A stretch of 64,000 nucleotides of DNA from Streptomyces xylophagus (GTDB lineage Bacteria; Actinomycetota; Actinomycetes; Streptomycetales; Streptomycetaceae), in NCBI RefSeq assembly GCF_000716435.1, contig NZ_JNWO01000006.1:1-64000 (forward strand), read 5' to 3'. The position numbers and the translations under genes were made by a program. The notes under the pieces are model-generated. The model did not search any database. It worked only from the letters and a program-made list of their open reading frames with translations, and was not told the origin of the DNA. Position 1 is the first letter of the stretch. Every line of letters begins with the position of its first letter. Shown here in pieces: positions 1-9,178 of the stretch.

Positions 1-872
1 CCGCACCGACTGCTGCTCCACCTGGCCGAGGGCACAGACCAGGCGGCTCGGGACCACTTCCTGGCCCTGAAACTCAAGGACGACCAGTGGGCGATCAACC
101 AGAACCTGGTCGGCATCCACTGCACCGGCCTGAAGGCCGAAGACTTCAAGGTCCTGGCCGGCCACGGCGGCTCGATGGTGTGGTCGCCGCTGTCGAACCT
201 GCTGCTGTACGGGCAGACCGCCGACATCGCCGCCGCCCGCGAAGCCGGCGTGCTCATCGGCCTGGGCTCGGACTGGTCGGTCTCCGGCAGCAAGGGAATG
301 CTGGGCGAGCTCAAAGCCGCCCGCCTGGCCGCCAAGGTCGGCGAAGTGGAGCTCAGCGACCGGGACTTGGTGGCCATGGCCACCCGGGACGCGGCCCGGA
401 TCCTGCGCTGGGAGGACGCCCTGGGCTCGCTGCAACCCGGGATGCGCGCCGACCTGCTCGTCACCGCCGGCATCACGGGGGACCCGTACACGGCGCTGAT
501 CAAGGCTACGGACACCGACATCCGGCTGGTCGTCATCGACGGCACAGCCCGCTACGGCACCCGTGACCTGGTCGGGGCGATCCACCCGCACGCAGCCGTA
601 GAAGACGTGCCGTCGGCAGGGGCGGTTGAGCCCTCGACGAGCTCGCCCCCACCGGAGCAGAACTGCGCCCGCGCCTGCCCCTGCTCACCGCTGCCGGAGA
701 CACAGGACCGACTGGACCGGAGGTAGGTCTCGCTGCGGCTGCGGCACCTGTGACCCCCGTCGCCTTGGACGGCCTGACTGCTAGCGCCGATGCCACTTTC
801 CTTTCCGTCCTGGTCGGAGAGGACAACCTGCCCGCCGACTACGGCAAGCACCTGTCGCAACTACTGACCTGA
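1..872 (+). pseudogene. Amidohydrolase, C-terminal part, 5'-truncated by window edge and frameshifted
   Basis: The first frame reads in from the window edge and stops at 726. It carries amidohydrolase-superfamily signatures: a metal-ligand type HLAEG near the start, GIHCTGL, WSPLSNLLLYG and GLGSDWS, whose Asp would be the metal-linked catalytic residue. This matches the AtzA/TrzN/guanine-deaminase branch of zinc hydrolases. After about 630 the coding signal moves to another frame, which is open from 630 to the TGA at 870-872. That frame encodes a plausible family C-terminus (LDGLTASADATFLSVL, then NLPADYGKHLSQLL). One missing base near 627-640 would explain this; the other frame has a TGA at 627-629, so the shift must lie after it. 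It may be a real mutation or a sequencing error. Substrate is unknown. Confidence 0.72.
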
Positions 873-938
873 CGCTTCCTCCCTTCCACGCCCAGTGCGA
901 CGGCGCCGGGTGCCGATTCGACAGAACAGGAGCCCAGC

Positions 939-1808
939 ATGCTCGTCATCAACCTCGCCCTGGTGTCCCAGACCAGGCAGATCACCGCCTCCCAGCTCAC
1001 CCGGGTGGCCGCAGCCTTGCAGAAACAAGCGATGCGGGACTTCGCTCCGATCTGGAACGTCCATGCCACCGTCGACGCGTTCGACTCCCTCCACGACGTG
1101 CCACCCGGTTACTGGCCCATGATTGTCAAGGACGACATCCACCAGGCCGGGGCGGGCGGCATCCACCTCGACCACAACGGGCAGCCCTTCGCTCTGATTG
1201 AGTACAGCGACAGCTGGTCGCTGACCGCCAGCCACGAAATGCTCGAAACGCTCGGCGACCCCGGCGGCAACCGGCTCGTCGCCGGCCAGTCCCCCAAGCC
1301 TGGTCAAGGAGTGGTGGAGTTCCTCGTCGAGGTCGCCGACCCGTCTGAGGCTCCGGAGAACGGCTACACCATCAACGGCCTGCTGGTGTCAGATTTCTTC
1401 ACTCCGCGTTTCTATGACCCGGTGGCCGCTCCGGGAGTGCGCTACAGCTTCACCGGTGCCGTTGATGCACCCCGCAAGATCCTTCCCGGTGGCTACATCA
1501 GCTGGCACGACCCGGTCGGCGACCACTGGTGGCAGCAGGTCTGGTTCGACACGCAAGAGCCCGTGTTCCACGACCTGGGCCGCCTGACCGCCCGCGCCGG
1601 CAGTCTGCGCTCCGCCATCGACTCGCGCACCGAGACCATCTCGCGCATCGCCAACAGCGGCCCGCAGTCGGCGCTCTTCGCCACCGCTCGCACCCGGACT
1701 GCCGCGGTGAAGGAAGCCACCGCCGCGCGGGCCGACCGGTGGAGCGCCCGTATCGAGGAGTTGCAGTCCCAGCCCGTCGTCGAGGGCACCTGGGAAGGCG
1801 GCGAGTAG
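939..1808 (+). CDS. Putative SHExxE metal-dependent protein of unknown function
   Basis: A 289-residue protein starting at ATG 939, 4 nt after a clear AGGAG-type ribosome site. Residues 98-108 read SHEMLETLGDP. This resembles the active-site helix of zinc peptidases, with the third ligand replaced by Glu and followed by GDP. I recognise similar SHE-x-x-E-x-x-x-DP segments in uncharacterised bacterial proteins but cannot name the family. No signal peptide or membrane segment is visible, so it should be cytosolic. The last 80 residues are charged and helical, possibly coiled coil. A 91-residue ORF follows after 4 nt, suggesting co-translation. Protease activity is an inference from one motif only. 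Confidence 0.6.
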   Translation: MLVINLALVSQTRQITASQLTRVAAALQKQAMRDFAPIWNVHATVDAFDSLHDVPPGYWPMIVKDDIHQAGAGGIHLDHNGQPFALIEYSDSWSLTASHEMLETLGDPGGNRLVAGQSPKPGQGVVEFLVEVADPSEAPENGYTINGLLVSDFFTPRFYDPVAAPGVRYSFTGAVDAPRKILPGGYISWHDPVGDHWWQQVWFDTQEPVFHDLGRLTARAGSLRSAIDSRTETISRIANSGPQSALFATARTRTAAVKEATAARADRWSARIEELQSQPVVEGTWEGGE

Positions 1809-1812
1809 AACA

Positions 1813-2088
1813 ATGACCGCGCGGCAGAGCCAGCTCACCCGAGACGGAGGGCGTGCCGTGGCAGGCGATGAGAAACACGGCCAGGACCGCGCAGATGAGC
1901 TGCAACAAGTAATCGACCAGCTCACCTCGGGTGCTGCACCCGGCGCTCCGGCGCCGACCGGGCCGCACGGTGAGAGCCTGCGCGAGGCTGTTCACCGTCG
2001 GATGCACGAAATGGATGCTGAGGCCAAGGCCGATCAGGAGTGCACCGAGACCGCGACCGCATCTGCATCGGACGACGACTCCTCGTGA
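1813..2088 (+). CDS. Small hydrophilic hypothetical protein
   Basis: A 91-residue ORF starting 4 nt after the stop of the SHExxE gene, so probably the second gene of that operon. The protein is very polar. It has a short helical stretch (residues 22-37, rich in Asp, Glu, Leu and Gln), an Ala/Pro linker, another charged helix and an acidic Ser/Asp tail. A second start at GTG 1858 is possible. No family is recognised. A strong hairpin downstream (2136-2162) would end the transcript. Its placement suggests it serves the upstream gene, perhaps as a partner or peptide-carrying tail, but the sequence does not prove this. Confidence 0.5.
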   Translation: MTARQSQLTRDGGRAVAGDEKHGQDRADELQQVIDQLTSGAAPGAPAPTGPHGESLREAVHRRMHEMDAEAKADQECTETATASASDDDSS

Positions 2089-2135
2089 GTTCTTCGATCA
2101 CGGTGGTACGCAGGAAATCCTGAGACGACAGAAGG

Positions 2136-2162
2136 CGTCCCCTGGAGACCCACCAGGGGGCG
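2136..2162. terminator. Hairpin between convergent genes
   Basis: CCCCTGG (2139-2145) and CCAGGGG (2153-2159) form a 7-bp perfect stem around a 7-nt loop. It extends three pairs outward through a T-G wobble. It lies between a rightward gene ending at 2088 and a leftward gene ending at 2177, as expected for a bidirectional terminator. There is no U-run, which is usual in Streptomyces. Confidence 0.6.
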
Positions 2163-2176
2163 TAACTGAGGTGCAG

Positions 2177-2560
2177 TCACTTCCGTCTACCGAACGGACC
2201 ACGCTTCGAAGGTGCTCTGCTGGGGGATGCGGGTGCTCCCACAATGGGCGCTGCCAGCTCCTGGGGTGTCACAGCCGCAAGCTGAAGGGCTGTTGCCACG
2301 GCCTCGTCACGCCTAGTTTCTGCGTGCTGAGTTGCTTGCTGACCACTCTGAGAACCGAAGTAGGCACCGACTAGAGTCCCCACCACTCCCGTTACACCAG
2401 AGAACATTCCGGGAATAGCTCCCTTCTGATGGACAACGATCGCTGCGATGCCAAATGCTGTGGCTACAACGACGAATCCCCCTATGCACACCCATAGGCC
2501 GTATGTCCAACGCCATGGGCTTTCCTGGTCAGGGTTTGACCCCGGATTGCTCTCACTCAT
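2177..2560 (-). CDS. Small two-helix membrane protein
   Basis: A 127-residue protein starting at the ATG at 2560, preceded by AAAGGAGG at good spacing. A polar N-terminus with a WRWTYG segment leads into two hydrophobic helices at about residues 22-42 and 50-68 (rich in Gly and Val, with GVVGTLVGAYFGSQSG). The C-terminal tail is soluble, with a charged helix and a basic SKRGPFGRRK end. The layout is a hairpin in the membrane with a cytoplasmic tail. It stands alone on the minus strand, downstream of the DUF2235 hydrolase gene and in the same direction, with a 270-bp gap. No family is recognised. Confidence 0.6.
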   Translation of the reverse strand: MSESNPGSNPDQESPWRWTYGLWVCIGGFVVVATAFGIAAIVVHQKGAIPGMFSGVTGVVGTLVGAYFGSQSGQQATQHAETRRDEAVATALQLAAVTPQELAAPIVGAPASPSRAPSKRGPFGRRK

Positions 2561-2830
2561 TGCCTGCCTCCTTTGAATGAAGGATGGCCTTTATTTGTAA
2601 TCTCTTCTGTTGCGGGGTTCGCAAATTGAAGATATAGGCCAGGAAATTCCAGCGGCTGGCAACCCCTAATGTAATATGGAGAGTTGCCGGTGAGCGATGA
2701 GGCAGCAGGGGGATCGGACTGCGAGCCGGCCGTCATTCAGCGCCGCCTGGGTCCTTGGTAGTCCGTTTCCGCTCAGCAGTTGATGTCAGCCAAGGTGAGT
2801 GATGGCCGACCTCGGATTCCTGTTGAGGGC

Positions 2831-3940
2831 TCAGGCCGATGCTCGGGTCGCCTCATTCAGGCTCCCGTAACAGGCTTCGAGGACCACGGCGCCTGTCTTG
2901 AGATACTTCCGGAGCTTGGGCGGTCGGTAGGACGCATCGTTCGCGTAACGGTCTTTGGCAGTTTGAGAAAGGTATTCTCGCCCGTCCAGAATTCCCTTCT
3001 CGTTTGCGGACGTTCCGATGGGCCGGTGCAATCGCGGCTGCAGCCGGTAGAACCACGTGCGCGATTTGTGCCTCCTTCCCATGCTATCCGGTTTCACCTG
3101 GAAGTCGATGATGCTTTTCGGCGTCATCTTGCCCGGCTCGGTCCCACTGAGGAACTCCGGGTTGAACTCCAGCCCGTATCTGCGAGCCTGGTCGACCATC
3201 CACAGCAGGCTGATGTCGGACAGCCCTGTCTCCGGATAGCCGCCACCGATGTCTTTGTGCACACCGGCGAACCACACCTGTTTGAGTTCCTGGCCGTTCT
3301 CGGCACCGGATTGTTGATGCCACAGCGCAGGGCGGAAGGGTCTCCGCTGCTCATCGATGGCCAGCGCCTGAAAAGCCCCCTGCACCCAGCTGCTCAGTTC
3401 GGTGTCATGAAATGCCCACCGTCGCGTCAGCCACCGGGGGCCCGGAATCCCGTACGCGCCGACCGTGTCCCACACTCCCACGAAGTGGATCTTCGTCTCG
3501 CGTGCATATGTCCGGCGAAACAGGGCGGAGGCTGTACTGGTCGGTCTCTCGCTCCGGTCGCGGTACAGAGCCCATGCATTCTCGATCATGTCAGCGTTTT
3601 CCGGGCGCAGAATACCGCAGTTGCGCACCAGGCCGGCCAGGCTGCGAGCAGTGAATGCTCCCCGGCTGAAGCCGAACAGGTAGAGCGTGTCATTAGGCTC
3701 GTAGTTTTTGACGAGGAAGCGGTAGGCGTCCACCACATTGTCGGACAGTCCCTTGCCGAACGCACCGCCGCGCAGCCGCGTCCGTCGAAGTGCGCCGACA
3801 CCCGAGTGGTAGTACACGAGCTGCTCCATGTCGGCCGCTTGAGGGAGGACGGACAAGGCGAGCTTGGTGACGTTCGTCTTGCAGGGTTGGTCGGCGTCGT
3901 TCCATGTACCGTCACAGCAGACAATCAGACGTTTGTTCAT
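2831..3940 (-). CDS. DUF2235 (Tle1-like) alpha/beta hydrolase
   Basis: A 369-residue protein. The start is placed at the ATG ending at 3940 because a ribosome site (GGAAGGA) precedes it and the family begins with KRLIVCCDGTWND. The GFSRG nucleophile elbow puts the catalytic Ser at residue 92, followed by FTARSLAGLVR. The HKDIGGGY segment supplies the later conserved His and Asp. DUF2235 contains the Tle1 phospholipases of type VI secretion, but most actinobacterial members are uncharacterised. No signal peptide is present, so it should be cytosolic. It is transcribed away from the giant-protein genes, with a shared 554-bp upstream region. Lipase or esterase activity is inferred from the family. 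Confidence 0.85.
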   Translation of the reverse strand: MNKRLIVCCDGTWNDADQPCKTNVTKLALSVLPQAADMEQLVYYHSGVGALRRTRLRGGAFGKGLSDNVVDAYRFLVKNYEPNDTLYLFGFSRGAFTARSLAGLVRNCGILRPENADMIENAWALYRDRSERPTSTASALFRRTYARETKIHFVGVWDTVGAYGIPGPRWLTRRWAFHDTELSSWVQGAFQALAIDEQRRPFRPALWHQQSGAENGQELKQVWFAGVHKDIGGGYPETGLSDISLLWMVDQARRYGLEFNPEFLSGTEPGKMTPKSIIDFQVKPDSMGRRHKSRTWFYRLQPRLHRPIGTSANEKGILDGREYLSQTAKDRYANDASYRPPKLRKYLKTGAVVLEACYGSLNEATRASA

Positions 3941-4494
3941 GGCATTCCTTCCGGAGAAGGTGTTCATGATCGACCGGGCGAAATTGCGCTCGGCGCTGGA
4001 TATTTCGGATCCCGGATTGATGGGGCTGACACGGTTGTGGTGGTACCCGTACTGACCCGTAAGAGCTATGTAACCCAGGAGACCAGAGGGCAAGCCCGCG
4101 CGCATCCGCAGTCGTCGCTTTGAACAGGACTCCCGCCCCGCGAGTCAGCAGCCGTGGGGGCGCTGGGTGGCACGGTCGAAGTCGGCATGCAGGAGCTCTC
4201 CTTGGGGACAGGACCAAAGCCCTGCGCACAGTCGGCCCCGTGCTAGGACGCACCGATGACAGCCGAGCCGTCGGGAGTTTTCGACTCCGCGGCGTGCGAT
4301 GCGCCGTGCCCGGAATTGCTCCCGCCGGAACGAACGGTTCGGTAGCGCCACCGCTGGTGTCCGTGAGGCGCGTTGGACAACCTCTGTAACCCGTCGCACC
4401 ATGGAAAAAGAGTGCTGGGACCGTCGTCCGGGAGGTTGCCCGACCGGTACGGCGGGTTCTCGACAACGCCTCACCCCCCTCTGCGGGAGCTCCG
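3941..4494. other. 554-bp divergent intergenic region
   Basis: This separates the leftward DUF2235 gene from the rightward giant-protein operon and probably holds both promoters. I see no convincing RNA gene, long inverted repeat or conserved ORF. The only clear signals are the ribosome site of the DUF2235 gene and GGAG at 4485-4488 ahead of the ATG at 4495. Confidence 0.5.
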
Positions 4495-7400
4495 ATGCGA
4501 CGCTCCGAACTACTGGGACTGCTCATCGCCCGGACTGGTGATCTACGGCCTGGCGATAGAAGCACCAACGCCGAACTGACGGACCTCCGGCGAGCCGTCC
4601 TCGCCGCAGGCCCAGGCGCCAAAGAGGACGGGCACCACTTCGCGGGCGCCCCGCTGGACGGGGCACTTCGCCAGGAGCTGGAGTACCTGGTCGAGTCCCA
4701 CACCCCTCGGAATACGGATACCGAGCCCGCCCTTCGCCTGTGGCGGCGCGAGTCGCCCGGCGACGGGGGAGTTCCGCCGGACTGGGCCGTGGCCATGTGC
4801 TCGGAGCGGACCTTCGGCCCATTCCTGGACTCCGAAGGCCGACGGGTCTGGTACGACATGTTCCATGCTGCCGACCGCTGGTTCACCGTCCGGTACGGGG
4901 CCGGCGGACCTGTGCTGCTCGCGTTGCCCTGGGCGCTGCAACCGAGCGAAGGAGACCCGGATACGGCGGACATCCCGGCCGGCACGGTGTGGATCGCGGC
5001 CCGTCTCTTGGACCCGGCAGCGCCTGTCGACGCCTGGGCCGGGCTGCGGGTCACGGCCGGGACCCTGAGCGTCCGCGGCGGCACGACACACTTCGGGACG
5101 GGAGAGCTGGTCATCGACCACGGATCCCAGATCGCGCTTGGTCTGAAGCCCGACCCCGCCGCCGTACCGGGACCTGCGACCGGACCGGGGGCCGAAGCCG
5201 CGCGGTGCGTCTTCGAACCGCCGGCCTCCGCAGACTTCGTCCTCGACCCGGAAGGCCTCCCGACCATCGGCGAGTTGACCGCCTCGCTCAGCGCGTACGG
5301 CACACACGTGGCCCTTCGACGTCTCCGGATCGCCCTCGCCCCGCCGACATACAGCACAGAGGGACGATGCGTCCGCATCCCGATGCTGGCGACAGGACTA
5401 TTCCCGATCACGGACACCCGCGCCGAACTGTTCACCCCCTCCGGTACGGCAGATATCCAACGGGCCGACTGGAGCCTGCCCGTGACCACGGTGCCCGAGC
5501 CGGAACTTGGAGAGGCGGCGGGGGCAGGCGCTCTCCAACTCGGCCTGGGCAAAGGACTGTCTGCCGTCTGGCAAGGGCTGGACGGCGGCCCGGCCCGGCT
5601 CGGCGCTGCGGACCTCGTCCTGGACGGCAGATCCCTCCGCCTCACGGCTGCCGACGTCAACGCCCGCAGGTGTCGTCAGACCTGTCGTCTCTGGCAGGAC
5701 AGCGAGGGCAGAGATTCGGCCATGGACATCTCCTTCGCGGAGACGGCCGAGCTGTCCTACGGCAGTTACTGCTCGGGAGCGGACACGTTCCACACGGACG
5801 TCACCGCCCATACACACCTGGACCGGCCCCAGACGGCTGCGGGCAAGCCCCTCGACAGCGCATGGAAAGGGGCGTACGGACTGCTCCACGACGGTGACGG
5901 CGTCGCACTCACCCTCCTGGCCGGTGCACCGGGCGAGCACCCGGACGCCGGGTCCCGACCCATGGCTCTCGCCCTGAGCAACGCACTGCTGACCGTGCGG
6001 CCACCAGAGCAGCTGCTGCTCGCCGGCCGTTTCACCGCTCCGGGCTGCCTGAGCACGGGCGGCCTGCAACTCCGCTTCGGGCTACTGCAGTTGCTGCCGA
6101 CGCTCCCCGACCCTTATGCGGCGAACTTCACCCCGCGTACTGGACGCCGCGACCATTCCGACACCTGGGTGTCGACGCGCGTCGCATGGTCCACTCCCGC
6201 CGACGCCGCGCTGACGATGAGCTTGCTCCCGGGCGCTGAGGATGCGTCCGCGTTGCCTTTCCCGACGCCGGAAAATCTGCCGATCGAGTCGCCGCAGGGC
6301 GAAGGCCGGGATGACTTCGAGGAATGGGTCCGCAAACACGGCTCAGGCCTCACCCTCCTCGACGTGTCCTCGGCCGCGGACCAGCTGGGCGTCGGGCTGG
6401 CACTGGAGGGTGACGAACCCGCCTCGATCAACCTGGACACACTCGCCCTGCGCACGAAAGCGGCGAACACATGCGTCCTGCTGCTGCCGCAGTTCCAGTG
6501 GGAGCCGGTGCACAACCTACCCAACCCCCTGACTGGTGACATCGACAGGATGCTCACCTGTGACACTGACGGCGGACCGACGCTGATCGCCTCGAACTCG
6601 GTGACGTTGGTGCCCGTGGCACCGGTGGACGTGGCCTCCGAGGTCGTACGGGCGTACGCACATGGGGAAGCCGACGGCAGCGACGGCAACGCCGGTGTCC
6701 TGTTCACGCTGCCGTTCGGCCTGAAGGCTGTCGCGGAACTCAACCCCTACGACCGCAAGTACGAGACCAAGCCCAGCCTGCTTCTGCTCCAGGCCCAGTT
6801 CGACGGACTCAGCGGTGAGCGTCAACTCAGCATGCGGGCAGGTACCTTGCCGGCGTCCCCGGAACAAGGAGACTCGCCGGCGCCGCCGCAACTGGACGGC
6901 CGCACGGTACAGACGAACACCTACCCGTTGCCCCTCACCTCCGTCCTGGGTCCGATCCGGGGTACCTTCAACGACTTCTTCCAACAGCGAGTACCCCTGT
7001 CACGCATCGATTTCGGCGGGTACGGCGCCACCCTCTTCAGCCGCTGGGTGAACGAGGGCACCGGCGCCGTATACGTCAGCCAGGTGGCGTTCGACGCCTT
7101 CCACGGGCGCACGGCCTACGAGCGGATCCAACTGACCAGCATCCTCGAACCCTGCGACGCCGTCGTCGTACGGACTATCACGCTCGAACGCCACGGCTCC
7201 GGAACAGTCGTCCGCTGGGACAGCGGCTGGCTCGCCACCACACCCGGCCTCTTCCACAATCCGCACGTCGACCACGTCGTCCACCCGGGCGCGGTGTGCG
7301 GCATGTTCGACATCCGGGAGATTCGCGACACGGACTATCACGTGACTCTTTCCCCCGACGGGAGCGGGGCCGTCCCCGACATGCAGGCGGTCTACTACGA

Positions 7401-9165
7401 CGCCGACATCGATATCGACGGCGTCCAACAAGGGCAGGGCGCCGACGGCCGCGTGCCCGCCCGCCGTCAGCTGGGCTTCGTCCAGTGCATCAAGTTCGAC
7501 GTCGACAAGCCCGTCGAAGACCTCGGTGTCGGTGCTCTGACCCCGGAGCAGTTCAAGCAGCTCTTCGACATCGCCGGCCCGATCGGCGGCCCCGTCGACT
7601 GCACTGTCTGCGTCGGCGACTCGCCCCACACCATGCGTGTCACCGGTGTCTACGCGCACAATGCGGGCGTCAGTCCCGAATCCAGCAGGCCCGAGTTCGC
7701 CGTGGCCCTCCACGGCAGCCCGAACCTGCCCGGGGCCGGCCAGTGGAGCGTCGCTCGGATCGACATCAACGCCAAGACGGTTGGGCTGGTGGATGCGAGC
7801 CTCGGCGTGCCACTCATCCGCAGGAACACAGGGGCGGCACCCGAGCCCTACCCCCTCCGCTGGGCGGACGCCGCGGACCTGTTCGACTCCGGTTCTCGCT
7901 ATGCGTTGCTGTCCGCGGGGGAGACCGGTCGGATCCTGTACCCGTGGCCCCAGGTTGAACACGGGAAGACCGAGATCACGAGTACCCAGGCACCGTTGCT
8001 CGCGGACGCGTACTCCATGTTGCGCACCGACGGCCTCTTCCCTTCGCTCGACGAGAGCATCCCGTTCGATGGGGCGTATCCGCTGTCCGTCGCTTCGGGG
8101 CAGCTCCGGTTCGTCCCCGACACGGTCGTCTTCAACCTGCCAGGCGGCGGCACACGACGGCTCGTGAACGGGGGCGGATGGCACGCGGACGCCATTTATG
8201 ACAACACCAAGCCGGTCATCGTCGCCACGGCGAGCAACTGGACGGTGGATGTTCCCCGCATCACGCAGAAGTTCACCGTCGACCCGTTCCGTGAGGTCCT
8301 GTCAGTCGTGCACGATCTCCACGCCCCCGCCGTCGGCGCCACCGGCTTCCTGGCTCCCGAGGTCCATCCGGGCGGGGCGCTCAAGGAGGTCGCCGACGTG
8401 CTTGACCTGCTCAACAATCTGGTGCCCAGTACCGGCCCCGGGGCGCAGGAGAAGCCCGCGCTCCCGGGCCCGCTGCACGTCACGGCGTCGCTCAGCGGCA
8501 CTTCCTTCCGGCTTAACGCCGGCGCCGACTTCAGGCTCGAAGGCACTAACGGGCAGGGTGTGGAGTGCGGAGTCGGCAAGGTCCGCGGCGCACTCAGCCT
8601 CGGCGCCGACCTCACCGCGGACCTCCTCGCCGCGAAGACCGGCGGCTCCGTCTTCTTCGAAGTCACCGGCAGCTACCAGCAGTTGGTGTTCCCGGCCATC
8701 TACGCCGGGGGACAGCTACGGTTCCGCATCCAGGGCGACGCGTCCGGCAAGGCGTCCGTGGAGATGGACGCCTGCGCGGCCGGTTCGGTGGGTGGAACGC
8801 TCATCCCCGGCCTGATCGACCTCGAAGCGGGCGTCCACTACGGCTACTACATCGGGGTCGCCGAGAACAACACGTACCGGCCCGGGGTCGTGCTCGGCAT
8901 GTCCGGGCGGGCCATGCTGCTGTCCGGCCTGCTCGGCTTCAGCTTCTCGGCCGAGGGCCGGCTCATCCTCAAGCGGCTCGCTTTCGAATTGGAGCACCCG
9001 GAGAACGCAGAGGTGGATCTGCGAGGCGACATCCAAGTGGCCGGCACCGTCACCGTCGCCTGGGCGGTGAAGAAGCGGAAGTCCTTCCGCACGAGCTACC
9101 ACGTCCCGTTGAACTGGCAGGCCCTCGGGGTGGCCGCCAAGGCCGGCATCCTTCCCGTGCCCTGA
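4495..9165 (+). CDS. Giant protein of unknown family (1556 residues)
   Basis: A single ORF from the ATG at 4495 (GGAG six bases upstream) to 9165, with coding-biased GC usage throughout, so it is certainly expressed coding DNA. It has no signal peptide, no membrane helix and no obvious ATPase or nucleotidyl motif. The composition suggests mostly beta-structure: many short alternating hydrophobic strands, Gly/Asp turns, and recurrent Trp and His near the middle (for example GYGATLFSRWVNEGTGAVYV). The C-terminal third is Gly-rich (GALSLGADL, then a YGYYIGV strand near the end) and ends with a basic KKRKSF. It is followed after 13 nt by a second giant gene, so the two likely form an operon and perhaps a complex. 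Shell-, tail- or toxin-like roles are possible but unsupported. Confidence 0.7.
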   Translation: MRRSELLGLLIARTGDLRPGDRSTNAELTDLRRAVLAAGPGAKEDGHHFAGAPLDGALRQELEYLVESHTPRNTDTEPALRLWRRESPGDGGVPPDWAVAMCSERTFGPFLDSEGRRVWYDMFHAADRWFTVRYGAGGPVLLALPWALQPSEGDPDTADIPAGTVWIAARLLDPAAPVDAWAGLRVTAGTLSVRGGTTHFGTGELVIDHGSQIALGLKPDPAAVPGPATGPGAEAARCVFEPPASADFVLDPEGLPTIGELTASLSAYGTHVALRRLRIALAPPTYSTEGRCVRIPMLATGLFPITDTRAELFTPSGTADIQRADWSLPVTTVPEPELGEAAGAGALQLGLGKGLSAVWQGLDGGPARLGAADLVLDGRSLRLTAADVNARRCRQTCRLWQDSEGRDSAMDISFAETAELSYGSYCSGADTFHTDVTAHTHLDRPQTAAGKPLDSAWKGAYGLLHDGDGVALTLLAGAPGEHPDAGSRPMALALSNALLTVRPPEQLLLAGRFTAPGCLSTGGLQLRFGLLQLLPTLPDPYAANFTPRTGRRDHSDTWVSTRVAWSTPADAALTMSLLPGAEDASALPFPTPENLPIESPQGEGRDDFEEWVRKHGSGLTLLDVSSAADQLGVGLALEGDEPASINLDTLALRTKAANTCVLLLPQFQWEPVHNLPNPLTGDIDRMLTCDTDGGPTLIASNSVTLVPVAPVDVASEVVRAYAHGEADGSDGNAGVLFTLPFGLKAVAELNPYDRKYETKPSLLLLQAQFDGLSGERQLSMRAGTLPASPEQGDSPAPPQLDGRTVQTNTYPLPLTSVLGPIRGTFNDFFQQRVPLSRIDFGGYGATLFSRWVNEGTGAVYVSQVAFDAFHGRTAYERIQLTSILEPCDAVVVRTITLERHGSGTVVRWDSGWLATTPGLFHNPHVDHVVHPGAVCGMFDIREIRDTDYHVTLSPDGSGAVPDMQAVYYDADIDIDGVQQGQGADGRVPARRQLGFVQCIKFDVDKPVEDLGVGALTPEQFKQLFDIAGPIGGPVDCTVCVGDSPHTMRVTGVYAHNAGVSPESSRPEFAVALHGSPNLPGAGQWSVARIDINAKTVGLVDASLGVPLIRRNTGAAPEPYPLRWADAADLFDSGSRYALLSAGETGRILYPWPQVEHGKTEITSTQAPLLADAYSMLRTDGLFPSLDESIPFDGAYPLSVASGQLRFVPDTVVFNLPGGGTRRLVNGGGWHADAIYDNTKPVIVATASNWTVDVPRITQKFTVDPFREVLSVVHDLHAPAVGATGFLAPEVHPGGALKEVADVLDLLNNLVPSTGPGAQEKPALPGPLHVTASLSGTSFRLNAGADFRLEGTNGQGVECGVGKVRGALSLGADLTADLLAAKTGGSVFFEVTGSYQQLVFPAIYAGGQLRFRIQGDASGKASVEMDACAAGSVGGTLIPGLIDLEAGVHYGYYIGVAENNTYRPGVVLGMSGRAMLLSGLLGFSFSAEGRLILKRLAFELEHPENAEVDLRGDIQVAGTVTVAWAVKKRKSFRTSYHVPLNWQALGVAAKAGILPVP

Positions 9166-9178
9166 CCTGGGAGACCCG

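Noticed and set aside
87..566. ORF overlapping the amidohydrolase in another frame
   Set aside because: It is Arg/Pro-rich as usual for shadow frames of GC-rich genes, and the other frame has the conserved motifs.
3912..5660. Long minus-strand ORF over the giant-protein start
   Set aside because: Low-complexity Arg/Ser/Pro product; the plus-strand giant frame has the coding bias and a ribosome site.
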